Below are positions 1 through 7,707 of a DNA stretch of 64,000 nt, one piece after another. Numbering within the stretch: position 1 is the first letter of the stretch; every line of letters begins with the position of its first letter. This stretch comes from DAHVFY01 sp040388665 (GTDB taxonomy: Bacteria > Chlamydiota > Chlamydiia > Chlamydiales > Rhabdochlamydiaceae): contig JAZKBL010000006.1 in the NCBI GenBank assembly GCA_040388665.1, forward strand, positions 12,878 through 76,877, written 5' to 3'. The notes beneath the pieces were generated by a model, which had not been told where the DNA came from, ran no database searches, and saw only the letters and a list, made by a program, of their open reading frames with translations. Position numbers and translations under genes: made by a program.

Positions 1-1203
1 GCCCATGTGGTCTTATTTACGTGGGTGATGGAGGATGGCTGGGGAGATTACTACACGCAACTTGATGCCGCAACGATCCTGCAAGAAGCCTTTCCAGGCA
101 TTCAGCTAACGCTCATCACACTCATTCACAAAAATAAATCTCCACCTGAAGAAAAAAATCGCTTTACCCATCACGTTTTCAAATATACAGGTAAAGCCCG
201 CAATGAAATCATCTATGAAGAGTTTGGAGAAGAGGTCTACGCTCTAATAAAAAATGCTTCTCTTCTTTTACAGCTACCCACATTTTTCCCTCATACACTC
301 TCTCTTTTAGAGAAGGTGGAAAATCAACCACGCCATGAATTGATCGGCGAATGCGGCTTCATTGATAGCGCTTGGTTTCATCCAAAAAATGGAGCTCATT
401 GTATGGGGCTTCATTTTTTAGAAAAAGGGATCATCATTAAAAAGATGCCTGCATCTCCTCTTAAACCTTGTTTTAATCTCGATTACACAAAAACAAAACG
501 AGGCAATTACGTTTTTCTTCATATTCTTTTAAAAGCATTAGAGCACGATACGCGTGATATCACAATCGCAACACCTTCTTTGCAACTCTATATTACGCGT
601 TTAGAAAATGGGTTGAAAGATATATTAAAAAGATTTGGTATTCGAGAACTTGTGATTCATTTCGAACAATCGATCTGTCCTATAACAGTGAATACGACAG
701 GGAAAAAATTGATCGTGCACCACGTAAATCAAAAGCCCCATCAAAAATTTCTAAATGATGTTGTTGCAACAGATCAGCTTGTAGGGTGCACAGGAGATGG
801 TTCTATTTCTGAAGCTCTCTCTGCTGGTAAACCTTTTTTCTATGACCCACCTCTTCATAAAAGAAATTTTCTAAAAGATCTTATCGCGCTTGCAGAGGAT
901 CGCTTACACGATTATCCTGAAACAATTGCATTTTTGAAACTCTCTCTTAAAAATGAACATCTTATTCTTGAAGATGTCGTTGACGGTTTTGTTTCAGAAG
1001 AATTTCTTCTCATTGAAAAAGAAAAAACTTCACCAGAGGATCTTCGAGATGAAGTGATTGCAGAAAAAATGGGAGCGCTGCTGCAACAGGTAAAAACGCA
1101 AAAAGGATTCAAAGCACTTGCAGCAATTATTCAAGAAGAATACGCGATCAATGAAACACTCTGTCACATTACGGCTCGTGCTTTTGATACACTAATTCTC
1201 TAA
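1..1203 (+). CDS. GT-B-like hypothetical protein, 5' end probably cut by window edge
   Basis: Open from the first base of the window; the first possible start in frame is a GTG at position 7 with no visible ribosome site, so the real start probably lies outside the window. About 398 residues are visible. The N-terminal stretch (VLFTW..GWGDYYTQL) looks like the Gly-rich first strand-loop of a GT-B glycosyltransferase fold. Near residues 260-290 the segment CTGDGSISEALSAGKPFFYD resembles the sugar-nucleotide-binding part of the C-terminal Rossmann lobe, where a Ser/Glu pair follows a Gly-rich loop. No signal peptide or membrane segment is seen. The fold assignment is an inference from motif shape; no specific family or substrate is recognised. 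The gene is followed after 6 bases by the end of the convergent GNAT-like gene. Confidence 0.6.
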   Translation, partial: AHVVLFTWVMEDGWGDYYTQLDAATILQEAFPGIQLTLITLIHKNKSPPEEKNRFTHHVFKYTGKARNEIIYEEFGEEVYALIKNASLLLQLPTFFPHTLSLLEKVENQPRHELIGECGFIDSAWFHPKNGAHCMGLHFLEKGIIIKKMPASPLKPCFNLDYTKTKRGNYVFLHILLKALEHDTRDITIATPSLQLYITRLENGLKDILKRFGIRELVIHFEQSICPITVNTTGKKLIVHHVNQKPHQKFLNDVVATDQLVGCTGDGSISEALSAGKPFFYDPPLHKRNFLKDLIALAEDRLHDYPETIAFLKLSLKNEHLILEDVVDGFVSEEFLLIEKEKTSPEDLRDEVIAEKMGALLQQVKTQKGFKALAAIIQEEYAINETLCHITARAFDTLIL

Positions 1204-1209
1204 TTACTA

Positions 1210-1770
1210 TCAAACCTCGCTATCATTTGTACTGTATGTAGCTCTAAACTTATATAAAATTGGGGACTGTTTTGCTGCTTCTAATGCCTGTAGTGCAATA
1301 TTTTTATTGCTCATACCTTGCGCTGGTAAATGTGAAGTATTAATTGCCCTATTTTCTGCTGAAGCTGTCTTAATTTCTAATGCAATTTCTTGGTTTATTT
1401 CTTCTTTATAAGCAAGCATTCCAAGTTTATAATAAAAAACCAAAGAATTACTTTCTGATATTAATTTAACGACTCCTTCATATCCCTTAAGATCGCTAGA
1501 TTCTATAGCCACCTGAATTAATCGAGTCCCTACCAATTTGTACTTACTCTGTTTAAAAGAATCGATACGATAAATTAAATAAGATGCAGCGTTACAAGAA
1601 GTTTTCAATTGACCTAATATTTTTTGATTAGTTTTTATTTTTAAAGTATATATATTTTTATTTTCATTTGTTTTTATTTTTTCGACGATAACTTCTTTTT
1701 CTTTACTAGATTTAGTATCTAAAACATATGTTTCGCCAACAATTTTATTTTGATTAAAGTTTATTGTCAT
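1210..1770 (-). CDS. GNAT-like N-acetyltransferase, putative
   Basis: A 186-residue protein starting at the ATG at 1770, six bases after a GGTGG ribosome site; a TTG four codons upstream is less likely. Around residues 75-120 the pattern K-x-x-x-G-T-x-L-I-Q-x-A-I-E, then a Gly-rich turn, then SLVFYYKLGM matches the acetyl-CoA-binding motif A and the 'FY..LGF' motif B of the GNAT superfamily, although the usual R/Q-x-x-G-x-G/A loop is degenerate. The region is clearly more AT-rich and Lys/Asn/Ile-rich than its neighbours, which could mean acquisition by transfer. Substrate unknown. It sits alone, convergent with the GT-B-like gene. The identification rests on two motifs only. Confidence 0.55.
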   Translation of the reverse strand: MTINFNQNKIVGETYVLDTKSSKEKEVIVEKIKTNENKNIYTLKIKTNQKILGQLKTSCNAASYLIYRIDSFKQSKYKLVGTRLIQVAIESSDLKGYEGVVKLISESNSLVFYYKLGMLAYKEEINQEIALEIKTASAENRAINTSHLPAQGMSNKNIALQALEAAKQSPILYKFRATYSTNDSEV

Positions 1771-1901
1771 ATAATCCACCAACTTAAGTTAAATTAAGTA
1801 ATATTATATAGAATATATGTTAATTTTAGATAAATTTATTAACTTATTGAAGCTGAGAAACTTAACGGTATTAGCTAAAGGAGTTATACCGAAACTCAGG
1901 T

Positions 1902-2543
1902 TTATAGCATTTTTTGATGAGATAGAAGATGAATAATCTCTTCATCCCGTGTTTGCTCAAAAAAATGATAAGAAGCACCTACCGACTCAAAAAAAACAGG
2001 GGTTGAAAGACATACAATCTCATCCACTTCTTTACGTAAAAGATTTAAAGTATCCGTTGCAGCAACTGGAACTGCAAGAATGATTTTATTAACTTTAGAA
2101 ACATGCAAAGACTGAATCGCTGCACGAATGCTAGCTCCCGTTGCAATACCGTCATCGATTAAAATCACTGTCTTTTTTTGCAAATCCTGGGAAGGGCAAT
2201 ACTGCCGATATAACTCAAGTCGTTCTTTGATAAGCACTTTTTGTTTTTCAATTTGGGGCTTAAGATACTCTTTACCCACTCCAAATAACCCTATCAGCTT
2301 ATCGTTAAATACTCCTTCCCCTTCCTCGCTGACAGCTCCAAGAGCTAATTCTTCATCATGAGGAGCTCCGATCTTACGTATTACAATCACATCAAGAGGA
2401 AGATCTAAAAAATCTGCAACCGCTGCAGCTACGGCAACGCCTCCTCTAGCAATACCTATTACAATAGTATCCGGCACTTGTTTATAGACTTGTAAACGAA
2501 GGGCAAGCTGTTTCCCCGCATCCTTGCGGTCATTAAATAACAT
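1902..2543 (-). CDS. Phosphoribosyltransferase domain protein
   Basis: A 213-residue cytoplasmic protein with the type I phosphoribosyltransferase fold. The PRPP-binding loop VILIDDGIATGAS is at residues 126-138 (two acidic residues followed by a small/Thr-rich turn). An upstream segment IGIARGGVAVA (about 29-39) is the usual substrate loop, and RKIGAPHDEELALGA (56-70) is typical of a stand-alone branch often annotated simply as 'phosphoribosyltransferase' and found next to hydrolases or stress genes. It is not a clear hprT, apt or pyrE by its flanking motifs. Its ATG shares one base with the stop codon of the upstream speD-like gene (TAATG), so the two are translationally coupled. The acceptor base is unknown. 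Confidence 0.85.
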   Translation of the reverse strand: MLFNDRKDAGKQLALRLQVYKQVPDTIVIGIARGGVAVAAAVADFLDLPLDVIVIRKIGAPHDEELALGAVSEEGEGVFNDKLIGLFGVGKEYLKPQIEKQKVLIKERLELYRQYCPSQDLQKKTVILIDDGIATGASIRAAIQSLHVSKVNKIILAVPVAATDTLNLLRKEVDEIVCLSTPVFFESVGASYHFFEQTRDEEIIHLLSHQKML

Positions 2544-2977
2544 TAATCAATCTCCTGAAGATCAGCTCCACGCAGCAAGAGTTTCTTTTCTACGATCTCA
2601 GGCTTTAAATAAGCGCGTAGAGCTATATCAAAAGCTTCTGAAGAGCAATGCTCTCCGCAAGTAAATAAATCCACAAAACAGGCATTGTACTCAGGATATG
2701 TATGAATACTCGCATGACTTTCTGAAAGAAGCATCACAAGTGTGAGGCCATCTGGAGGAAAAACAAATTCACAAGAATCTAGCAAGCTCGCGCCTGATGC
2801 AAAAACTGCTTCTACCATAACCTCTTTAAGTTTCTCTAAGTCAACTAAAGCCTCATGATCGCATTGCAAGTAGCTGGCGAGCAAATGTTTTCCGTTAAAT
2901 TCGTGAATTTCGTTTGCGGTAAGGTACACACCGATGAAAAAAATAAATAAAAAAGATAATTTTTTTGCAATTGTCAT
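2543..2977 (-). CDS. speD: S-adenosylmethionine decarboxylase proenzyme with N-terminal signal-like segment
   Basis: A 144-residue protein of the small prokaryotic AdoMet decarboxylase class, which self-cleaves to make a pyruvoyl enzyme that decarboxylates S-adenosylmethionine for spermidine synthesis. The processing site is visible: LLSESHASIHTYPE, with Glu86-Ser87 as the expected cleavage point and His92 behind it; the conserved catalytic Cys is Cys107 in LFTCGEH. Starting at the ATG at 2977 there are two Lys residues, then a hydrophobic core (about residues 7-19) and an Ala at 21, which reads like a Sec signal peptide fused to an otherwise normal enzyme. A longer TTG start at 3016 is unlikely. 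Its stop overlaps the phosphoribosyltransferase start. No speE is in the window, so the pathway is incomplete here. Confidence 0.85.
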   Translation of the reverse strand: MTIAKKLSFLFIFFIGVYLTANEIHEFNGKHLLASYLQCDHEALVDLEKLKEVMVEAVFASGASLLDSCEFVFPPDGLTLVMLLSESHASIHTYPEYNACFVDLFTCGEHCSSEAFDIALRAYLKPEIVEKKLLLRGADLQEID

Positions 2978-3071
2978 AAGTACGCCTATTTGTTGATAGC
3001 AGAGATCTTTCCTCAAAACTGAAAAAAAGGTAACATGAAATCAGAAATTTTATCAAAACCATTTTGAATTT

Positions 3072-3893
3072 ATGCGCCTTCTTATGACATTGCTAACACT
3101 AGCTGGTGGAGCTTACGGCCTATTTTGGCTTGCAGAATCCCATCCGGAACTCAGAGAAAAAGCAGAAGAGCTTATCTCTTACGGCTCTTTTCACACGCTC
3201 GAAATACGTCATACTGCAAGCCAACTCATGGATTCCCATCGAAAAGAATTACTCAAAGACAGCAGATATAAATATCTAGAACCCTCTCTTAAGTTCTACC
3301 CGTACCTTCTTTTAGAGGTGAAATATGCTCTTAAAGAAAACAAAACCCAAGAAGGGATGATGCTTTGGGATCTCACCGATGGAGAAATGGTCATTGATAC
3401 CAAAAACTGGGAAATGACACACGGCTTTAGCGATTGCATTAATGCATCTGCGCAGCCTCACGAATTTAAAGTGTTAAACGTGCTGGCACATGCTGGCGGA
3501 TCAGCAAATCGAGAATCTCTTTTAAGAGAATTGCGCGTAGACAGTAAAACTCTCGATGCTTGGGTTGAGAACTGCAAACGCAAAAAATTGATTGTGCAAA
3601 CAGGCTCGAAATACCGATTACATCTACAAAATCCAAAATTACAAACAGAACCTGTAACTAGGATTCACGAGCCTCTTGTTACGAAATCATTCAAACAAGC
3701 AACGCGCATGCCGCACAATTTTTCTTTAAGACAGATCGAAAAAATCTCTTCCTCTGCTTTCGGCAACGAGTTTGTGGTCCGTAAAACGCTAGATGTCTAC
3801 CTCCCCGTGCACTCCATCGTTGTCCAAAACCCTGACGGCTCGATCCATACGACTTTATGGAATGCACTTAACGGCAAACGCATTCATCCGTAA
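3072..3893 (+). CDS. Conserved-looking membrane-anchored hypothetical protein
   Basis: A 273-residue protein starting with a hydrophobic N-terminal segment (residues 1-22, probably an uncleaved anchor), followed by a long Arg/Lys/Glu-rich soluble part. The middle (about residues 145-200: KVLNVLAHAGGSANRESLLRE..., then ENCKRKKLIVQTGSKYRL) has the shape of a winged-helix domain, with helix-turn-helix spacing and a beta-wing ending in 'YRL'. I do not recognise the family. The start ATG follows an AT-rich stretch without a strong Shine-Dalgarno site. It is divergent from the speD-like gene with a 94-base gap and lies directly upstream of tRNA-Ser. A role in membrane-linked regulation is possible but not shown. 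Confidence 0.75.
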   Translation: MRLLMTLLTLAGGAYGLFWLAESHPELREKAEELISYGSFHTLEIRHTASQLMDSHRKELLKDSRYKYLEPSLKFYPYLLLEVKYALKENKTQEGMMLWDLTDGEMVIDTKNWEMTHGFSDCINASAQPHEFKVLNVLAHAGGSANRESLLRELRVDSKTLDAWVENCKRKKLIVQTGSKYRLHLQNPKLQTEPVTRIHEPLVTKSFKQATRMPHNFSLRQIEKISSSAFGNEFVVRKTLDVYLPVHSIVVQNPDGSIHTTLWNALNGKRIHP

Positions 3894-3905
3894 AAAGATG
3901 TTTGC

Positions 3906-3934
3906 TTGAAGGAAAATAGGAAAGAAGCTAATAT
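3906..3934 (+). promoter_or_regulatory. Candidate sigma-70-type promoter for tRNA-Ser
   Basis: A TTGAAG hexamer at 3906-3911 and a TAATAT hexamer at 3929-3934 are separated by 17 bases. They would place transcription start about 15 bases before the tRNA gene. Found by eye, with no experimental support. Confidence 0.4.
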
Positions 3935-3956
3935 CCATGAGTCTATGATCTTTCAT

Positions 3957-4045
3957 GGAAAGATGGCTGAGCGGCCGAAGGCACGTCCCTGCTAAGGACG
4001 CGTACCCCTCAAAGGGTACCGAGGGTTCAAATCCCTCTCTTTCCG
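3957..4045 (+). tRNA. tRNA-Ser (anticodon GCU)
   Basis: The 89-base gene folds as a class II tRNA. The acceptor stem GGAAAGA (3957-3963) pairs with TCTTTCC (4038-4044), and G4045 is the discriminator base. The anticodon loop reads CTGCTAA, giving anticodon GCU, which decodes AGC/AGU. A long variable arm (GTACCCCTCAAAGGGTAC) separates the anticodon stem from the T arm with GGTTCAAAT, as expected for serine tRNA. CCA is not encoded. A hairpin terminator follows six bases later. Confidence 0.97.
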
Positions 4046-4050
4046 AAATA

Positions 4051-4081
4051 AACCTTGGATCTTTGGTTCAAGGTTTTTTTA
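4051..4081 (+). terminator. Rho-independent terminator after tRNA-Ser
   Basis: AACCTTG (4051-4057) and CAAGGTT (4069-4075) form a 7-bp stem with an 11-base loop, followed by a run of T. It ends the tRNA transcript before dnaB, implying that dnaB has its own promoter. Confidence 0.75.
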
Positions 4082-4104
4082 TACAAACGGATTAAAATAA
4101 TTTT

Positions 4105-5541
4105 ATGACACAAAACAGCGCAAAAATAAAAATTCCTCCCAACTCTAAAGAATCAGAGATGATGGTTTTAGGATGTATGCTAACAAACGTCAACAGCCTA
4201 AATATCGCAGCAGATGCTTTAGACGAGTCTGACTTTTACTACGCTGAACATAAAACGATCTTCCAAATACTGAAAAGTGCCTACGTAAGCGACAAACCAA
4301 CAGATGTTCACCTCATCTGCGAAGAGCTAAAAAGACAGAACAAATTAAGCGCCATCGGCGGTATTGCCTATGTTACAGCGCTCGCTCAATATGCAGGGAC
4401 CTCTGCTTACATCGAAGAATACAGCGATCTTGTTAAATCAAAATCCATTTTACGCCGCATGATCTTAGCTGCTCAAGAGATCGAAAAGATAGCTCTTGAA
4501 GATCCAATGGATGTCCAGGTAACGCTTGATGAAGCGCAGCAAAAATTCTATAGCATTAGCCAGAATGCAAATCCAGGCGCCGGCGTTCACATTAAAGACG
4601 TCCTCTCCGGGGTTAAGGCGGAATCGCGTACTCCTTATTTGCGCGAATTGCAAGCGCGGCAGGAAAAATTCCAATTGCGCGGACCAGAAGACCTTGGCAT
4701 TACAGGAATTCCTACCCATTTTGTTGACATTGACAAAATGCTAAATGGTCTTGCACCTTCGAACTTAATGATCTTAGCAGCAAGGCCTGCTATGGGAAAA
4801 ACGGCACTTGCCCTAAATCTTGCAGAAAACATCTGCTTTAAAAATGGACTTCCTGTCGGCATCTTCTCTCTTGAAATGACTGCCGAACAGCTCTTACACC
4901 GGGTGGTCTGCTCGCAAGCAGAAGTTGAATCTGATAAAATCCGCAATGGCTCGCTCGGCGGTGTTGAATTTCAACGCATTGTATCAAGCGTCAATATGAT
5001 GCAGCAACACACAATGATTATCGATGATCAGCCAGGCCTTAAAATTACAGACCTACGCGCAAGAGCGCGTCGCATGAAAGAGTCCTACGGCATTCAATTT
5101 CTTGTAATCGACTACCTTCAACTCATTTCTGGTTCTGGCAACTCACGCAACATGGAAAATAGACAAAACGAGATTTCTGAAATTTCTCGGATGCTCAAGA
5201 ACCTTGCGCGAGAGCTTAATGTTCCAATCCTCTGCCTTTCCCAGCTTTCCCGAAAAGTTGAAGAACGTCAAGGCCACCGCCCTATGATGAGCGATTTAAG
5301 AGAAAGCGGAAGCTTGGAACAAGATTCCGATGTTGTTTTATTGCTATTTAGACGAGACTATTATGACCCGCAGGATAAACCAGGTCTTGCAGAACTGATC
5401 GTCGCTAAGAACAGACACGGGGCTGTTGGCGATATCAGGCTTACCTACCGCAAAGAGATCTCCCAGTTTGCAAATTATTCCTCTATGTCTCTTCAGACAC
5501 AACCGGAAAACAGCGCAGATCCCTTTGCAGCGTTAAGATAA
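4105..5541 (+). CDS. dnaB: Replicative DNA helicase DnaB
   Basis: A 478-residue hexameric helicase that unwinds DNA at the replication fork. The N-terminal DnaB domain (about residues 12-115, IPPNSKESEMMVLGCML...) is followed by a linker and the RecA-like C-terminal domain. Walker A is at about 226-234 (ARPAMGKTA), the Walker B strand reads FLVIDYLQLISG, and the later motifs include LSQLSRKVEER and the arginine-finger region near LRESGSLEQDSD. Length is normal for the family. The ATG at 4105 has no Shine-Dalgarno sequence; a TAAAAT hexamer ends six bases before it, which would make the mRNA leaderless or nearly so. Downstream genes are the 29-residue basic protein and mnmG, an order related to the dnaB-gidA-lplA order of Chlamydia. 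Confidence 0.97.
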   Translation: MTQNSAKIKIPPNSKESEMMVLGCMLTNVNSLNIAADALDESDFYYAEHKTIFQILKSAYVSDKPTDVHLICEELKRQNKLSAIGGIAYVTALAQYAGTSAYIEEYSDLVKSKSILRRMILAAQEIEKIALEDPMDVQVTLDEAQQKFYSISQNANPGAGVHIKDVLSGVKAESRTPYLRELQARQEKFQLRGPEDLGITGIPTHFVDIDKMLNGLAPSNLMILAARPAMGKTALALNLAENICFKNGLPVGIFSLEMTAEQLLHRVVCSQAEVESDKIRNGSLGGVEFQRIVSSVNMMQQHTMIIDDQPGLKITDLRARARRMKESYGIQFLVIDYLQLISGSGNSRNMENRQNEISEISRMLKNLARELNVPILCLSQLSRKVEERQGHRPMMSDLRESGSLEQDSDVVLLLFRRDYYDPQDKPGLAELIVAKNRHGAVGDIRLTYRKEISQFANYSSMSLQTQPENSADPFAALR

Positions 5542-5609
5542 GTTTTTTTTGACTTTCCTTTTTTTCCCTTAAGAGGTTAAAATGAGTTTCAATTTTTTTG
5601 AGGTACGAC

Positions 5610-5699
5610 ATGTCATCTGTTAAGAAGAAACGAAAATTTAAAATTGCTAAGCATAAGAGAAAAAAGCGCAGCCGTCGCGATAGACATAAGAAAAAATAG
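5610..5699 (+). CDS. 29-residue highly basic protein, AURKAIP1/COX24 (mS38)-like
   Basis: This very short gene starts at the ATG at 5610, six bases after a good GAGG ribosome site (TTGAGGTACGAC). The product is 29 residues with 19 Lys/Arg and no acidic cluster. It begins MSSVKKKRKFKIAKHKRKK and continues RSRRDRHKKK. The pattern 'SSVxKKRxxKIxKHKxKKxxRxxRHKxK' resembles the short AURKAIP1/COX24-type proteins of bacteria, related to the mitochondrial ribosomal protein mS38, so a ribosome-associated role is a reasonable guess. The alternative is an unrelated nucleic-acid-binding peptide. The strong ribosome site and uninterrupted basic composition argue that it is real. Confidence 0.68.
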   Translation: MSSVKKKRKFKIAKHKRKKRSRRDRHKKK

Positions 5700-5706
5700 A
5701 ATAATC

Positions 5707-5881
5707 TATACCCCTTCCACTTGAAAAGACCCGCGTTTGGTAAGGAGGCGCCTTAATTTTGCATCAGGCTTTGCCGGCGCCGAAGCAGCTCAACTTGAAT
5801 AAGTTGAGCGATACAGGCGGATGCAAAAGTAGTGGCTGCTCAACACAGTCAAACGTGGTCTTTTCAAGTGGAAGGGGTATA
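5707..5881. repeat. Nested inverted-repeat element with 25-bp perfect outer arms upstream of mnmG
   Basis: The outer arms 5707-5731 and 5857-5881 are perfect 25-bp inverted repeats (TATACCCCTTCCACTTGAAA followed by AGACC), extendable with mismatches by about seven more bases (CGTTTG). Inside them TTTTGCATC (5757-5765) pairs with GATGCAAAA (5820-5828), and CTCAACTT (5789-5796) pairs with AAGTTGAG (5801-5808) around a GAAT tetraloop. The 175-base element could be a MITE-like insertion or a structured RNA. Its right arm holds the only purine-rich ribosome-site-like stretch (AAGGGG) before the mnmG start, so the fold could hide that site. No coding potential is evident. Confidence 0.7.
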
Positions 5882-5889
5882 TATATCTG

Positions 5890-7707
5890 ATGTGGAGATA
5901 TCCGGAAGAATTTGATGTCATCGTTATCGGGGCTGGGCATGCAGGCTGTGAAGCTGCACATGCCTCTGCCGTAATGGGAGTAAAAACTCTTTTACTGACG
6001 ATGAATCTTGATACAATTGCCAAAATGAGCTGCAACCCAGCAATCGGGGGAACAGCAAAAGGTCATATTGTTCGAGAAATCGATGCTCTTGGCGGCATCA
6101 TGGGGAAAATCGCTGACCAAACAGCGATCCAATTTCGCATGTTAAATGCTTCTAAAGGTCCCGCTGTCTGGTCTCCACGTGCTCAAGCAGACAAATTTGC
6201 TTATCAGACCGTCATGAAACGTCGTCTGGAACAAGTTCCCAATCTATTCATCAAACAAGGCACGATAGAATCTCTTCTAATTGAAGAAGGGAAAATCGTC
6301 GGCGTTGCAACGCTTGAAGGAATCGATTACAGCGGAAAAACTATCATCCTTTCCTCAGGAACATTCATGCGCGGTCTTGTCCATATTGGCGAAGTACAAT
6401 ATGCGGGCGGAAGAGCCGGTGACAAACCTTCCGTTGGCCTTTCTGCGCACTTAGAAGAACTTGGATTTTCTCTCGGGCGCTTAAAAACGGGCACACCCCC
6501 TCGCATTCATAGACGGAGCGTCGACTTTTCTCAAATGGAAGAGCAGCCAGGCGAGGCCGGGGTCCGCTTTTCTTATGATGAACCTGAAGGACCGTTCATG
6601 CCCCAAGTTCCTTGCTACATCACTTACACCAATGAAAAAACCAAGCAAGTCGTTCTTGAAAACCTCCATAGATCTCCGATGTATTCAGGAAAAATCAAAA
6701 GCATTGGACCAAGATACTGTCCTTCCATCGAAGATAAAATGGTGCGCTTTGCAGACAAAGACAGACATCAAATTTTTCTTGAACCTGAAGGGTTAGATAC
6801 AGATGAGCTTTACGTCAACGGGATCTCCTCCTCCCTTCCTTTTGATGTGCAGCTCAAAATGCTGCATACCATTGATGGCCTACAAAATGCAGAAATCATG
6901 CGTCCTGCCTACGCCATCGAATACGATTACATCAAAAGCGGACAACTCTACCCAACGCTTGAAACCAAAAAAATCGAAGGACTTTTCTTTGCAGGTCAGA
7001 TCAATGGAACAACAGGATACGAAGAGGCTGCAGGACAAGGACTGATCGCCGGCATCAATGCTGCAAATAAAATTCTTGGGAAAGATCCTTTTATTTTAAA
7101 AAGAAGTGAAGCCTACATTGGCGTTATGATCGATGAACTGATTGCAAAAGAGCTAGAAGAACCTTACCGCATGTTCACAAGTCGGGCTGAATACCGCCTG
7201 CTTCTTAGACAAGATAACGCAGATTTAAGGCTCCGTCCCTATGCCTTTGCACTTGGACTTGTTGATGAAAAAAGATATCAAAACACACTTAATAAACAAA
7301 AGAGCATGGAAGAGCAGATCGCTCTTTTAAGCAAAACGTTTAAACAAATTGATGGAAAATCTCATTCTTTATCTCAACTTCTTTGCCGTCCTGAATATAC
7401 CTACGCAAAGCTTCTTGAAACATATCCTGAACATGTGGGCGATCACGGATCAGAAATCAATATTCAGATCGAGCTTTACCTAAAATATGCAGGCTACATT
7501 GAAAGACAGCACAAAGAAATTGCTAAACTAGACAATCTTGAATGCATCAAAATCCCTAAAGAATTTGATTTCCTATCCGTTAAAGGTCTTAGCAATGAAG
7601 CCAAAGAAAAACTGCACCGCGTGCGCCCTCTGACGCTTGCAGCCGCCGCCCGTATTTCAGGTGTTTCACCAGCTGATATCTCCGTACTCATGGTGGCTCT
7701 TAGATGA
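5890..7707 (+). CDS. mnmG: tRNA U34 carboxymethylaminomethyl-modifying enzyme subunit MnmG
   Basis: A 605-residue FAD protein (formerly GidA) that with MnmE modifies U34 of tRNAs reading mixed codon boxes. The dinucleotide-binding motif VIGAGHAGCEAA lies at residues 12-23, followed by family signatures MSCNPAIGGTAKGHIVREID, GRLKTGTPPRIHRRS and GQINGTTGYEEAAGQGLIAG, and the C-terminal GidA-associated helical domain ends normally. Length matches the family. The ATG at 5890 lies nine bases after the end of the inverted-repeat element; the only ribosome-site-like sequence (AAGGGG) is within that element and about 12 bases from the start, a rather long spacing. Its last four bases overlap lplA (ATGA), suggesting translational coupling. 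Confidence 0.97.
   Translation: MWRYPEEFDVIVIGAGHAGCEAAHASAVMGVKTLLLTMNLDTIAKMSCNPAIGGTAKGHIVREIDALGGIMGKIADQTAIQFRMLNASKGPAVWSPRAQADKFAYQTVMKRRLEQVPNLFIKQGTIESLLIEEGKIVGVATLEGIDYSGKTIILSSGTFMRGLVHIGEVQYAGGRAGDKPSVGLSAHLEELGFSLGRLKTGTPPRIHRRSVDFSQMEEQPGEAGVRFSYDEPEGPFMPQVPCYITYTNEKTKQVVLENLHRSPMYSGKIKSIGPRYCPSIEDKMVRFADKDRHQIFLEPEGLDTDELYVNGISSSLPFDVQLKMLHTIDGLQNAEIMRPAYAIEYDYIKSGQLYPTLETKKIEGLFFAGQINGTTGYEEAAGQGLIAGINAANKILGKDPFILKRSEAYIGVMIDELIAKELEEPYRMFTSRAEYRLLLRQDNADLRLRPYAFALGLVDEKRYQNTLNKQKSMEEQIALLSKTFKQIDGKSHSLSQLLCRPEYTYAKLLETYPEHVGDHGSEINIQIELYLKYAGYIERQHKEIAKLDNLECIKIPKEFDFLSVKGLSNEAKEKLHRVRPLTLAAAARISGVSPADISVLMVALR

Noticed and set aside
5764..6035. Minus-strand frames at the start of mnmG
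   Set aside because: Antisense to the well-supported mnmG start and the palindromic element.
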